From assembly GCA_030041335.1 (NCBI GenBank), contig JASHOB010000057.1, positions 30,405-94,404 on the forward strand: a DNA stretch of 64,000 nt, written 5' to 3'. Below, in pieces: positions 1-9,704 of the stretch. Numbering within the stretch: position 1 is the stretch's first letter; each line of letters opens with the position of its first letter. Source of the stretch: Alphaproteobacteria bacterium. GTDB lineage: Bacteria > Pseudomonadota > Alphaproteobacteria > ATCC43930 > CGMCC-115725. The position numbers and the translations under genes were made by a program. Under the pieces are notes generated by a model. The model ran no database searches. It had not been told where the DNA came from and was given only the letters and a program-made list of their open reading frames with translations.

Positions 1-1
1 G

Positions 2-568
2 AGCGCCGGTGCCGGCGACGATCTGGTGCGTGCCGTCGCGGTCAACTACGCGAAAGTGCTGGCCTATAAGGACGAATACGAAGTCGCGCGCCTTTTCCTC
101 CATCCCGATTTCGCCGCGCAGATGGTGCAGACCTTCGACGGCTCGCCACCGGTGACATTCCATCTGGCGCCGCCGTTGCTGGCGCGGTTCGACAAGAATC
201 TCGGCCGCCCGCGCAAGCTGCGGTTCGGCCCCTATCTCTGGCACGTATTCCGCGTTCTCAAGGCGATGAAATGGCTGCGCGGCACCCCGCTCGATCCGTT
301 CGGCTGGTCCGCGGACCGCAAGCGCGAGCGCGCGCTGATCCGAACCTACGAGCGCGGCATCGATCGGATGCTGGCGAAACTCAACGCGGAAAATTGCGCG
401 GCCGCGGTGGCGATCGCGCAAGCGCCCGATGCGGTGCGCGGCTTCGGCCCGGTCAAGAGTGCCGCCCTCGACGAGTTCGATCGGGATTGGCCGACGCTCT
501 TGGCGGCCATGGACGCGCCGGCGCCGCCCAGCGCCACACCGGCACGGGAGTTGGCGCCAGTGGAGTAG
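2..568 (+). CDS. Indolepyruvate ferredoxin oxidoreductase, C-terminal fragment (partial)
   Basis: The reading frame is open from the left edge of the window, so this is the 3' end of a gene that starts outside it. The 188 visible residues look like the DUF6537 tail of large indolepyruvate ferredoxin oxidoreductases, with stretches such as KVLAYKDEYEVARL, FHLAPPLLARFDK and LRFGPYLWHVFRVLKAMKWLRG. Those enzymes oxidatively decarboxylate aryl pyruvates from aromatic amino acids in the cytoplasm, using thiamine diphosphate and ferredoxin. The catalytic domains are not in view, so the call rests on the tail alone. A GTG at 26 is only an internal codon. It ends with TAG, 51 bases before the MetE-like gene on the same strand. 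Confidence 0.75.
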   Translation, partial: SAGAGDDLVRAVAVNYAKVLAYKDEYEVARLFLHPDFAAQMVQTFDGSPPVTFHLAPPLLARFDKNLGRPRKLRFGPYLWHVFRVLKAMKWLRGTPLDPFGWSADRKRERALIRTYERGIDRMLAKLNAENCAAAVAIAQAPDAVRGFGPVKSAALDEFDRDWPTLLAAMDAPAPPSATPARELAPVE

Positions 569-619
569 TTGCGCTCTCCCCGGTGGCGCCGAGGGGAGGA
601 AATCAGCTGAGGAGGAGCG

Positions 620-1789
620 ATGCTGCTGAGCCGCGATCGGATTCTTACCACCCATGTCGGCAGCCTGCCGCGCAGCGAGAGACTGAGCGAACTCCTCATC
701 GCCCGCGAAGCCGGCGAGCCGATTGACGAAGCGGAATTCTCTGCCGCGCGCACCGCCGCCGTGCGCGACGTCGTGGCGAAACAGAAGGCGGCTGGTATCG
801 ACGTCGGCAATGATGGCGAGCAACAGCGCGTCGGCTTCCAGACCTATATTCCGCAGCGCATGTCGGGCTTCGCCGGCGAGTCGAAGCGCCGCCGCGGCCG
901 CGACTATGAGGAATTTCCCGAATTGACGGAGGCGCTGCTGCGCCGCTTCCCGCGCCGCTCGCGCATGCAAAACGCGCCCGAGGCGCAGGCCGAAATCCGC
1001 TATACCGGCGATGACGCCATCGGCTCCGAAATCGCCCGGTTCCAGGCGGCGGTGAAGGCGCTCGACGCCTTTCCCGAATCCTTCATGACGGCGCCGTCGC
1101 CGGGCATCTGTTCCTCGACCATGCTCAACGCGCATTACCCCAGCCACGAGGCCTATCTCATGGCGCTGGCGCGCGAGTTGGCCCACGAGTATCGGGCCAT
1201 CGTCGACGCCGGGCTGGTATTGCAAATAGACGCCCCCGACCTGGCAATGGACCGGGCGATGTTTTATCGCGACCTCTCCGACACCGATTTTGTCAAGGCG
1301 TGCGAACTCCATGTCGCCGCCATCAACAAGGGAATCGAAGACCTGCCCGCGGAGCGCGTGCGTCTCCATGTGTGCTGGGGCAATTGGGACGGGCCGCATA
1401 TCCATGACGTGCCGCTCGACCTGATTTTGCCGGCGCTTTACCAATGCAAAGCCGGTGCGCTCTCGCTCGAATTTTCCAACCCTCGGCATCAGCACGAATA
1501 CGAAGCGCTGAAGCGCCACAAGCTGCCGCCGCACCTGGCGCTGATTCCGGGCGTGGTCGACTCGACCAACAATTTCGTCGAACATCCGCGGGTGGTGGCG
1601 CGGCGCCTCGAGGAGGCGGTCGCGGTGGTCGGCGATCGCGAGCGCGTCATCGCCGGCGCCGATTGCGGTTTCGGCACCTTCACCGGCCGCGAATGGGTAA
1701 TCGCCCCGGTGGTGTGGCTCAAGCTCAAATCCATCCGCGACGGCGCCGACCTCGCTTCGCGTGCGCTCTGGGGCAAAAGCGCCGCCTAG
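620..1789 (+). CDS. Cobalamin-independent methionine synthase II family protein (MetE C-domain-like)
   Basis: A 389-residue protein built like only the catalytic C-terminal half of MetE. It opens with the family signature THVGSLPR (His12) and carries the expected zinc ligands His250 and Cys252 in LHVCWG and Cys349 in GADCGFG. Known relatives transfer methyl or alkyl groups to or from thiols; the true substrate of these stand-alone forms is usually unknown, and it need not be a methionine synthase. The ATG follows a strong GGAGGAG ribosome site at 611-617. It lies downstream of the indolepyruvate oxidoreductase gene and may be cotranscribed with it. The family call is firm; the substrate is open. 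Confidence 0.8.
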   Translation: MLLSRDRILTTHVGSLPRSERLSELLIAREAGEPIDEAEFSAARTAAVRDVVAKQKAAGIDVGNDGEQQRVGFQTYIPQRMSGFAGESKRRRGRDYEEFPELTEALLRRFPRRSRMQNAPEAQAEIRYTGDDAIGSEIARFQAAVKALDAFPESFMTAPSPGICSSTMLNAHYPSHEAYLMALARELAHEYRAIVDAGLVLQIDAPDLAMDRAMFYRDLSDTDFVKACELHVAAINKGIEDLPAERVRLHVCWGNWDGPHIHDVPLDLILPALYQCKAGALSLEFSNPRHQHEYEALKRHKLPPHLALIPGVVDSTNNFVEHPRVVARRLEEAVAVVGDRERVIAGADCGFGTFTGREWVIAPVVWLKLKSIRDGADLASRALWGKSAA

Positions 1790-1924
1790 AACGCAAACGC
1801 GCCGCCGGTCGATGGCAATGACCTGTGGACGCGCGCTCTGGGCGCGGGATTGGCGCAAAAACGCTCCCGCGCGACGCGCGCTTTGCTCCAGGGCCCGCGC
1901 GCCTGCCGAGCGGCGATCGAGCGC

Positions 1925-2386
1925 CTATTTCTGCTCGGCCGGTATCACCGTGGCGGGGCCGATGCCCACGATTTCGATGACGGCCTCCGCGTCCTTGGCG
2001 CCGTCATAGTGAATTTGGCGGGCAAAATGGGTGACAAAGCTCCCGGCCGGCATCGGCACCGTTTTGTCGGGGTCGAATCGTGAGCCGGTGCCGACCCACC
2101 AGGTGCCGGATAGCACCGTAATGTAGCGGGCGTTCGGATGGTAATGCGGCCGGCTCATGGTGTGCGGCGGCCAGTGGATGAGCTGGATGTAAAGCTCCGA
2201 TTTGGAGGCGTCGCCAAGGAGATTGGCGATCCGCAGCCCCGGTATGGCCGAGACATCGTGCCACGGGATTTGGGCCGGCAGATCGAAGACCACGGCCTTC
2301 GGATTGAGCTGCACCGGCGCATCGGCGGCGGTAAGGGGCAAGAGCAGGGCCGCCGCCACGGCCACGCGCCACAGGTCCATCCTCAT
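1925..2386 (-). CDS. Secreted cupin-domain protein
   Basis: A 153-residue protein whose first 23 residues form a signal peptide (MRMDLWRVAVAAALLLPLTA). The rest is a single cupin barrel. The likely metal ligands are His81 and His83 in SRPHYHPNARY, with His126 in ARQIHYDG, the usual HxH plus distal His arrangement; the conserved Gly turns GTWWVGTG and PMPAGSFVTH are present. I chose the internal ATG at 2386 because it begins the signal peptide; the frame is open further upstream but that part is low-complexity and unconvincing. It is the last gene of a minus-strand group with two VOC proteins. No specific reaction can be inferred. Confidence 0.7.
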   Translation of the reverse strand: MRMDLWRVAVAAALLLPLTAADAPVQLNPKAVVFDLPAQIPWHDVSAIPGLRIANLLGDASKSELYIQLIHWPPHTMSRPHYHPNARYITVLSGTWWVGTGSRFDPDKTVPMPAGSFVTHFARQIHYDGAKDAEAVIEIVGIGPATVIPAEQK

Positions 2387-2517
2387 GAGAGCGTCTCCGC
2401 AAAAAACGCCACAGCCAGATGTCGGCCACCCGACCTCGCCTTCGGCGCCCATAGGGCTGCCTTTTCGCGCACCGGCGTTCTTCCCGGTGGCGCCTTTAGG
2501 CGGTTTGTTCGCGGCCG

Positions 2518-3060
2518 CTATTCCGCCGCCAGCACATCGCGCATGCGCGCGTTCCAATTCTCGACTTTGGTGAAAGTCGGATCGTCACGGCACACGCTTT
2601 CGGTCCAGCGCAAGATCTCCTCGTCGGACATCGACAGGTCGAGCTTGTCGGCGTGCGGCTGGGCGGTATGGAACGGGGTGTCGAGATAGATTTCGACGGT
2701 GTTGCCTTCGGGATCATCGAAGTAGATCGACCACGCATTGCCGTGGCTCACCGGTCGGATTCGGGTGATGCCGTAGTCGACAACGCGCCGGTGCATTTCG
2801 CGCAACTCGGCGAGGCTCGAAACCTTGAAGGATAGCTGGTTGACCGTGCTCCGCTGTGCCCGTTCGCCGCGGCCGGTGGCGAGAATCAGTTGATGATGAA
2901 TCGTGGGGTTGGCCGACAGGAAGACAAAGTCGTTGTTGAAGGTGAAGCCATGACCGCTATCGGTTTCGATCAGGCCCATCACGCCGACGTAGAAGTCGCG
3001 CATCTTGGCGATATCCTCGACATAGATGCCGGCATGAGTGAGTTGCGGACGGATCGGCAT
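2518..3060 (-). CDS. VOC (glyoxalase/extradiol dioxygenase fold) protein, single domain
   Basis: A 180-residue protein with one VOC domain over residues 5-128. Likely metal positions are His9 (LTHAGIYV), the Asn74-Gln75 pair in VNQLSFKV where many members have His, and Glu123 in GNTVEIYL. A His pair at 55-56 (IHHQLIL) sits where extradiol enzymes keep a catalytic His. The C-terminal 50 residues are a helical tail with no known motif. The gene follows the two-module VOC gene with a 6-base gap and is surely cotranscribed with it. Family fold is clear; whether it is a dioxygenase, isomerase or binding protein is not. Confidence 0.75.
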   Translation of the reverse strand: MPIRPQLTHAGIYVEDIAKMRDFYVGVMGLIETDSGHGFTFNNDFVFLSANPTIHHQLILATGRGERAQRSTVNQLSFKVSSLAELREMHRRVVDYGITRIRPVSHGNAWSIYFDDPEGNTVEIYLDTPFHTAQPHADKLDLSMSDEEILRWTESVCRDDPTFTKVENWNARMRDVLAAE

Positions 3061-3066
3061 GGTGCC

Positions 3067-4290
3067 CTAGCCCAACGGACCTTGGAACGTCTGGTCGGCG
3101 TAAGTGTCGGAGAGCGGCGCCAGGGTTTCGGGCCAATCGGCGCCGACCCGGCGGCGCAGTGCCGCGGGGCGCGGTTTCCCGTCCCAGCCGATCTGCTCCA
3201 TGTAGCAGTAGAGTTGCAGGCAATGACCGTCGAAGTCGAGCGCATGCGCGGCATAGTCGATGCCGGGGTAAAGCTCGGGCGGCACGGCATCGGTGAAGCG
3301 CACGCCCTGGCCGCGCAAATAGGCGATCGCGTCGCGCAGCTGCTGATAGGAGCCGAGCTCCAGCCCCAAGCTCATGCAGCTCGAATGACGGCTCAGGCCG
3401 AGCGTGTCACGCAAGCCCCGCGGCGCCAGCACCAAGGAATGGTGCTCGGTGCCGTTGCGCAGATAGAGCACACGCTGCCCGCGATAGCTCACTTCCTCGG
3501 TCGGAATGAAACCGAGCGTCTCGACGTAGAATTTTTCCGACGCCGCCAAATCCCTGACGAAGAGCGCCATCGGTCCGATGCGCGTCACCTTGAAGGGGCG
3601 CGGCAGGGTGACGCCGCCGACATTGTAGGCGCCGTCGCCGCGGTCTTCGCGCTGATAGCCGCTGAAGATATCGACACCGCGCGCGATCGCCTCCTCGACC
3701 TCGCGCTTTTCCGAGATTTGCGGCAATTCGGGCTTGATGTCGAAGCGCCGATCGTACATCGCGCGAGGCTTGCTGCGCCCATCCCATCCGACCTGCTCGA
3801 TGCCGTAATAGAGCTCGACGGTATGGCCGTCGGGATCGCCGAAATAGCAATGCCAGTTGCTGCCCGGCATGTCGCGGCCGGTGCGCAGGATTTTGATGCC
3901 TTTGTCGCGCAAATAGGCCTCGGCTGCCATCACTTCCTCGAGGGTGCCGACCTGCCATGTGATCTGATTGAGGGTGACATCGGTCGCCGCGGGATCGGCG
4001 ATCAGGAAGGCGCCGAGCGTGCGGTCAGCCAGGAGCAGGGCGTGATGATCCGAACCGTATGTCATGAAGAAGATGCGGCGGTCCTTGAGGCGCTGCGCCA
4101 TCTCCTTGGCGAACGCGAACAGGTCGAGTTCGATCGCATCGGTCAGGCGGAAGCCGAAGAGCCGATTGTAGAAATCGACCCCCTGGTCGAGGTCGCTGAG
4201 ATTGAAGCCGAAATGGCCGAGGCGCCGGATCTTGAAAGGTTGCGGCAAAATCACGCCGCCGACATTGTAACCGCCCGAGGGTGCGTTCAT
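3067..4290 (-). CDS. Tandem-duplicated VOC-family protein, 407 aa
   Basis: The protein contains two copies of a unit of about 200 residues. Each copy opens with YNVGGVxLPxPFK (residues 8-20 and 222-234) and closes with EQ(V/I)GWDG (165-171 and 365-371). The first copy keeps His26, a His pair at 82-83 and Glu159 (GHTVELYY), with Asn-Gln at 108-109 in place of the middle ligand. In the second copy the corresponding sites are Met241, a His pair at 283-284 and Gln359 (GHCLQLYC), so it probably no longer binds metal. A GAGGAGG site lies 8 bases before the ATG. It leads a minus-strand operon and faces the amidohydrolase/P450 operon across 211 bases. The catechol-dioxygenase-like fold is confident; activity is not. 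Confidence 0.75.
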   Translation of the reverse strand: MNAPSGGYNVGGVILPQPFKIRRLGHFGFNLSDLDQGVDFYNRLFGFRLTDAIELDLFAFAKEMAQRLKDRRIFFMTYGSDHHALLLADRTLGAFLIADPAATDVTLNQITWQVGTLEEVMAAEAYLRDKGIKILRTGRDMPGSNWHCYFGDPDGHTVELYYGIEQVGWDGRSKPRAMYDRRFDIKPELPQISEKREVEEAIARGVDIFSGYQREDRGDGAYNVGGVTLPRPFKVTRIGPMALFVRDLAASEKFYVETLGFIPTEEVSYRGQRVLYLRNGTEHHSLVLAPRGLRDTLGLSRHSSCMSLGLELGSYQQLRDAIAYLRGQGVRFTDAVPPELYPGIDYAAHALDFDGHCLQLYCYMEQIGWDGKPRPAALRRRVGADWPETLAPLSDTYADQTFQGPLG

Positions 4291-4501
4291 CGCTTGAGCC
4301 TCCTCGCACCATCATAGCGTCGATTGGGCCGCGATCGAAGCCCGTTGCTGCGCGGTCGCGGGGTGGGGTCGCAGACCGCAACCTTGGACGCACATCTGGG
4401 CGCCACGTTCCCGCCGTGGGCGAGAGCGGATCAGCAACACGAAGCGGTTCCCGCCGGCGCGCGCCGGGGTTAGACTGGCCGCCAAAATTCGGGAGAAAGA
4501 C

Positions 4502-5935
4502 ATGGGCCAGTTCAAACCGGTCGTCGGCGCCGAGCTCCGCGCCAAGCTCGATCATCCGGTGATCGATGGCGACGGCCATATCGCCGAATGCACCTTCGCG
4601 CTTGACGATTTCCTGAAGCAGGTGGCCGGTCCCGAACTGGCGGCCCGGGCCAGGCAAGCGCGGCCCACCGGCGGGCCCCACGGCGCCACGGTGAAAGGCT
4701 TTTGGTGGGGTATGCCGTCGGGCGCCCATACCGGGGACCGCGCGCTCGCCATGCTGCCGCGCTACCTGCGCTCCCGGCTCGATGACCTCGGTTTCGACTT
4801 TGCCCACTGCTATACCTCGGTCGGTCTCGGCCAGGTCTATCTTTTCGATGCCGAGATTCGCCGTGCCTCGTGCCGCGCGCTTAACACCATGTATGCCGAC
4901 ATGTTTCGCGGCACCGGCGACCGGCTGCGCCCGGTCGCGGTGATTCCGACCTACACCCCGGCGGAGGCGATCGCGGAACTCGAATTCGCGGTCACCGAAC
5001 TGGGCTTCAAGGCAGTGATGATCGGCACCGAAATCCGCGGCGCCCCGCGCCCCGACGATGGCGGCGACCCGTTCCGCCACGGCACGCAGTCGACCCGCTC
5101 CATCGTGATGGATTCGCCCTACGATTACGATCCGTTCTGGCGCAAATGCCTGGAGCTCAGAGTAACGCCGGTGTGTCATACTTCATCGCGCGGCCTGGGC
5201 ATGCGCGCCTCGCCCAGCAACTATGTGTTCAATCACCTTGGCGACTTCGCCGAAGGCGCCAATTTTTTCTGCCGCTCGCTGATTTTCAGCGGCGTGACGA
5301 GACGCTTTCCGCAGCTGACATTCGGCTTTCTCGAAGGCGGTGTCGCCTGGGCGCTCAATCTCTTGAACGATCTGATCGAGCATTGGGAAAAGCGCAACAT
5401 CGATGCGCTTTTGGAGAATCTCGATCCCGCCAAGCTCGACATTCCGCTGCTGGCGAACCTGTTCGCCGAATTCGGCGATGCCCATCTGACGCCGGAACGA
5501 ATTCGCGCGACGCCCATTGACGGCATGGCGGTGGCGCGCCCGGCGGTGTTCGACGAATTCGCGGCCTGCGAGCTGCGGCAGATGTCGGACCTCAAACCGC
5601 TCTTTGTCGATCCGTTCTATTTCGGCTGCGAGGGCGACGACCGGCTCATTTCGCTGGCCTTTAATCGCGAGCTCAACCCGCTCGGTCTGCCGCTTAAGGC
5701 GGTGTTCGGCTCCGATATCGGCCATTGGGACGTGCATGACGCCCCTACCATCCTGTCCGAGGCGTGGGGCTTGGTCGATGCCGGCATGCTCGATCGCGAC
5801 GCGTTTCGCGATTTCACCTTCACCAACCCGGCGATGATGCACCTAGCGATGAACCCCGATTATTTCGCCGGCACGGTGCTGGCCGACGAGGCGAAGAAAC
5901 TGCTGGCCCAGCACCGGCCGGCGAAGGCAGCCTGA
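4502..5935 (+). CDS. Amidohydrolase-2 family metal-dependent hydrolase
   Basis: A 477-residue TIM-barrel protein of the amidohydrolase-2 group, which includes metal-dependent hydrolases and decarboxylases such as aminocarboxymuconate semialdehyde decarboxylase. Visible signatures are the strand-1 motif IDGDGH (Asp22, Asp24, His26), a His in PVCHTSSRG, the GGVAW segment, and FGSDIGHWD with Asp405, the usual strand-8 Asp. The ATG has a GGGAGA site 6 bases upstream. It is first in a plus-strand operon with a P450 (2-base gap) and an extradiol-type VOC protein. That company suggests a step in breakdown of an aromatic or cyclic compound; the substrate cannot be read from sequence. Confidence 0.8.
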   Translation: MGQFKPVVGAELRAKLDHPVIDGDGHIAECTFALDDFLKQVAGPELAARARQARPTGGPHGATVKGFWWGMPSGAHTGDRALAMLPRYLRSRLDDLGFDFAHCYTSVGLGQVYLFDAEIRRASCRALNTMYADMFRGTGDRLRPVAVIPTYTPAEAIAELEFAVTELGFKAVMIGTEIRGAPRPDDGGDPFRHGTQSTRSIVMDSPYDYDPFWRKCLELRVTPVCHTSSRGLGMRASPSNYVFNHLGDFAEGANFFCRSLIFSGVTRRFPQLTFGFLEGGVAWALNLLNDLIEHWEKRNIDALLENLDPAKLDIPLLANLFAEFGDAHLTPERIRATPIDGMAVARPAVFDEFAACELRQMSDLKPLFVDPFYFGCEGDDRLISLAFNRELNPLGLPLKAVFGSDIGHWDVHDAPTILSEAWGLVDAGMLDRDAFRDFTFTNPAMMHLAMNPDYFAGTVLADEAKKLLAQHRPAKAA

Positions 5936-5937
5936 CC

Positions 5938-7161
<1,224 letters not shown>

Positions 7162-7192
7162 CGAACGAGCCCGCGATCAACGGAGGACAGGG

Positions 7193-8101
7193 ATGAGCCT
7201 AATTAAAGTCGAGGACATCGCCTATGTGCGGTTCAGCGCGCCCGACCTTGATGCAATGGAGGAATTTCTCGTCGATTTCGGACTGGTTCGCGCGGCGCGC
7301 ACCGACGCCACGCTCTTTATGCGCGGCACCGGGCCGGAGCCCTACGCTCATGTCACGCACAAGGGGGCGCCGGGATTCGTCGGCGTCGCGTTTCGCGCCG
7401 GCGGGGTCGCCGACCTGGAAAAATTGGCGCGGGCCGAAAACCGCGGCGTCGAAGCGCTCGACGGTCCGGGCGGCGGCCGCGTGGTGACGCTGCGCGACCC
7501 CGATGGCCATCGCCTCGAAATCGTGGCCGGACGGGAACCGGCGAGCGAAATCGTCGTGACCCGCGAGTTCGCAACCAACGATGCGTTCGGGTATCCGCGC
7601 TTCAACCGGCCAAAGCGGGTGGGGCAGGGACCGTCGCGCGTCAAGCGGCTCGGTCATCTCGTCCTTGGCGTCACCGATTTCGCCCGCGCCAAAGAATGGT
7701 GGTCGTCGCGATTGGGCTTCATCTCCTCGGACGAATGGCCGGAACAGAATCCCCGCGGCGCCTTCATGCGCTGCGATCGCGGCGCCACGCTCGTCGACCA
7801 TCACACGGTCGGTCTGATGAGCGGCGGCGTCCGGTTCGGCCACGCCGCGTTCGAGGTTACCGACTTCGACGATCTGATGCGCGGCAACGCCCATCTTTAC
7901 GCCAGGACGCGCCACCATGAGTGGGGCGTCGGCCGCCACTATCTCGGCAGCCAGATTTTCGATTACTGGTCCGACCCTTGGGGCCACACCGTCGAACACT
8001 GGACCGACGGCGACCTGATGGACGCCGATTGGGGCACGCGTCACGTCGCGCCGGAAATCGTTCCGGCGGTGCAATGGGGCGAAGGGCGCCCGCCACGCTA
8101 A
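7193..8101 (+). CDS. Type I extradiol dioxygenase-like VOC protein
   Basis: A 302-residue protein with two VOC modules, residues 6-115 and 150-275. The C-terminal module keeps the full iron site of BphC-type extradiol dioxygenases: His155 (LGHLVLGV), His217 (FGHAAFEV) and Glu268 (GHTVEHW), with the catalytic-type His204 in VDHHTVGL. The spacing closely matches that known for 2,3-dihydroxybiphenyl dioxygenase. This makes ring cleavage of a catechol-like compound a realistic function, in contrast to the other VOC proteins nearby, whose sites are altered. The start follows GGAG at 7182-7185. It ends the operon of amidohydrolase and P450 and its stop codon directly abuts that of the convergent radical SAM gene. 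Confidence 0.8.
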   Translation: MSLIKVEDIAYVRFSAPDLDAMEEFLVDFGLVRAARTDATLFMRGTGPEPYAHVTHKGAPGFVGVAFRAGGVADLEKLARAENRGVEALDGPGGGRVVTLRDPDGHRLEIVAGREPASEIVVTREFATNDAFGYPRFNRPKRVGQGPSRVKRLGHLVLGVTDFARAKEWWSSRLGFISSDEWPEQNPRGAFMRCDRGATLVDHHTVGLMSGGVRFGHAAFEVTDFDDLMRGNAHLYARTRHHEWGVGRHYLGSQIFDYWSDPWGHTVEHWTDGDLMDADWGTRHVAPEIVPAVQWGEGRPPR

Positions 8102-9640
8102 TCACTGCGGCGCGTTCGCGCTTTCATTGACGAAGCGCTGTGTCGCCGCGTCGAGCGCATGGCTGCGCTGGCGGGCGCGATGGATGAAGAGCTCGTCGTG
8201 TTTGACCTTGGCCTGCGGCGCCGGCGGCAGCGGCATCTCGTAATGCACCGGCGAAGCGTGATCCGCCAATAACAGCGCCGGGTTGTAGACGCTGTTGAAC
8301 TTGAACAGGCTCTTGGCGAAATTGGTCTGGCCATGCAGCAAATGCTGCACGAGGATGTGGCTGGCTTCGCCGAGGTTGCGCCAACTCAAGTGCTTTCGCG
8401 CCAGCACGCGCTGCGTCGTTACCAGCTCCTCGTAGAACCGGGCGAGCGGCAACCGCGTCGGCAGCACGCAATGCTGAATGTCATAGAGCCGGTAATCCCG
8501 GGTGGCGATCCGCCTGGCGTCGGTGAGCCAGGTCTCGGTACCGGGGTAGGGGGTGTTGACGCTGATATTCACGACCTCCGGGACATCGATGCACCACTCG
8601 CGCACCACGGCGAAGCGGCGCTCGTCCCAATCAGGATCGGCGATGATGTTGATCGCGACCTGGACGCCGAGCGAGCGCGCGAATTCCAGCGCCTCGAAAT
8701 TCGCCCCGAGCGAGGTCCGTTTGCGGTATTTGCGCAAACCTTCCTCGTCGATCGCTTCGAGACCGAGAAAAATGTATTCGAGGCCGATCTTGTGCCAGAA
8801 CCGGAACACGTCTTTGTTGCGCAACAGCACATCGCCGCGCGTCTCAAGGTAGTAGCGCTTGTTGATGCCGCGGCGCATGATGCCTTCGCCGATGGCCTGG
8901 CCGTGTTCTTGATGGATGAAGGCCACATCGTCGACGATGAAGACGCCGCTCTCCCGGATCGACTCGAGTTCGTCGAGAATCGCCTCCGGCTTGCGCAGAC
9001 GATAAGAGCGGCCATAAAACGTCCAGGCGCTGCAAAAGGCGCAATCCCACGGACAGCCGCGCGAGAACTCGATCGAGGCGCAGGGATCGAGCACGCCGAT
9101 GAAATATTTGCGGCGATGGCGCAGCAGATCGCGGGCCGGCTGCAGCGCGTCGAGATCGGCGACAAAGCCCGCGGGCGGGCCATCGCCTGCGGCGGTGATG
9201 GTCCCCGGCACTGAGGCGACCGCGGCGCCGCCCGCGGTCACTGCCGCCAACAACAACGGCATTCCGGCCTCGCCTTCGCCCTTCAAGACGCAATCGATTG
9301 CCCCCTCGCCGTGCACCAGGATCGCCCGCGCGGTGAAAGACGCGCTGTGGCCGCCAACCACGATGAAGCACTGGGGCAACGTCGCCTTGGTCGCCTTGGC
9401 GAGGTCGATGATCTCCGGCACGTTGGCGAGGTAGTTGCACGAAAAGGCGATGACGTCGGGCCGCCAACGCGCAACCCTGCGGTGATAGGCGGCGTGGTCC
9501 TCGACCTGCAGGTCGAGCAATTGCACCTCATGTCCCGCGGCCCGCGCCGCGGCCGCCACCAGCTCCAGCCCAAGCGGCTCCAGTCGCAAAAACACTTTCG
9601 TGTACATCAGCGGGCCGGGGTGGACGCCAAGAACTTTCAT
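8102..9640 (-). CDS. hpnR: B12-binding radical SAM protein, probable hopanoid C-3 methylase
   Basis: A 512-residue protein with an N-terminal cobalamin-binding Rossmann domain (about 1-150) and a radical SAM domain whose cluster cysteines are Cys196, Cys200 and Cys203 in RGCPWDCAFCSAW. Segments such as LRLEPLGLELVAAAARAAGHEV and FSCNYLANVPEI, plus overall length, resemble HpnR, which methylates hopanoids at C-3 in the membrane. No other hopanoid gene (squalene-hopene cyclase, hpnH and so on) is in the window. The start is the ATG at 9640 beginning MKVLGVHPGP; upstream frame residues look non-coding. Class B radical SAM methylase is near certain; the hopanoid assignment is from memory of the family and should be checked. 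Confidence 0.7.
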   Translation of the reverse strand: MKVLGVHPGPLMYTKVFLRLEPLGLELVAAAARAAGHEVQLLDLQVEDHAAYHRRVARWRPDVIAFSCNYLANVPEIIDLAKATKATLPQCFIVVGGHSASFTARAILVHGEGAIDCVLKGEGEAGMPLLLAAVTAGGAAVASVPGTITAAGDGPPAGFVADLDALQPARDLLRHRRKYFIGVLDPCASIEFSRGCPWDCAFCSAWTFYGRSYRLRKPEAILDELESIRESGVFIVDDVAFIHQEHGQAIGEGIMRRGINKRYYLETRGDVLLRNKDVFRFWHKIGLEYIFLGLEAIDEEGLRKYRKRTSLGANFEALEFARSLGVQVAINIIADPDWDERRFAVVREWCIDVPEVVNISVNTPYPGTETWLTDARRIATRDYRLYDIQHCVLPTRLPLARFYEELVTTQRVLARKHLSWRNLGEASHILVQHLLHGQTNFAKSLFKFNSVYNPALLLADHASPVHYEMPLPPAPQAKVKHDELFIHRARQRSHALDAATQRFVNESANAPQ

Positions 9641-9704
9641 CACGCGCGCTCCCGGTTGCGATGCCCCCGCCGACTTCCGACGAACCGACACATCGCCCGG
9701 GCCC

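Noticed and set aside
2890..4317. 475-codon plus-strand frame opposite the two VOC genes
   Set aside because: It is antisense to two clear VOC genes, has no recognisable domain or ribosome site, and its composition is that of a GC-rich shadow frame.
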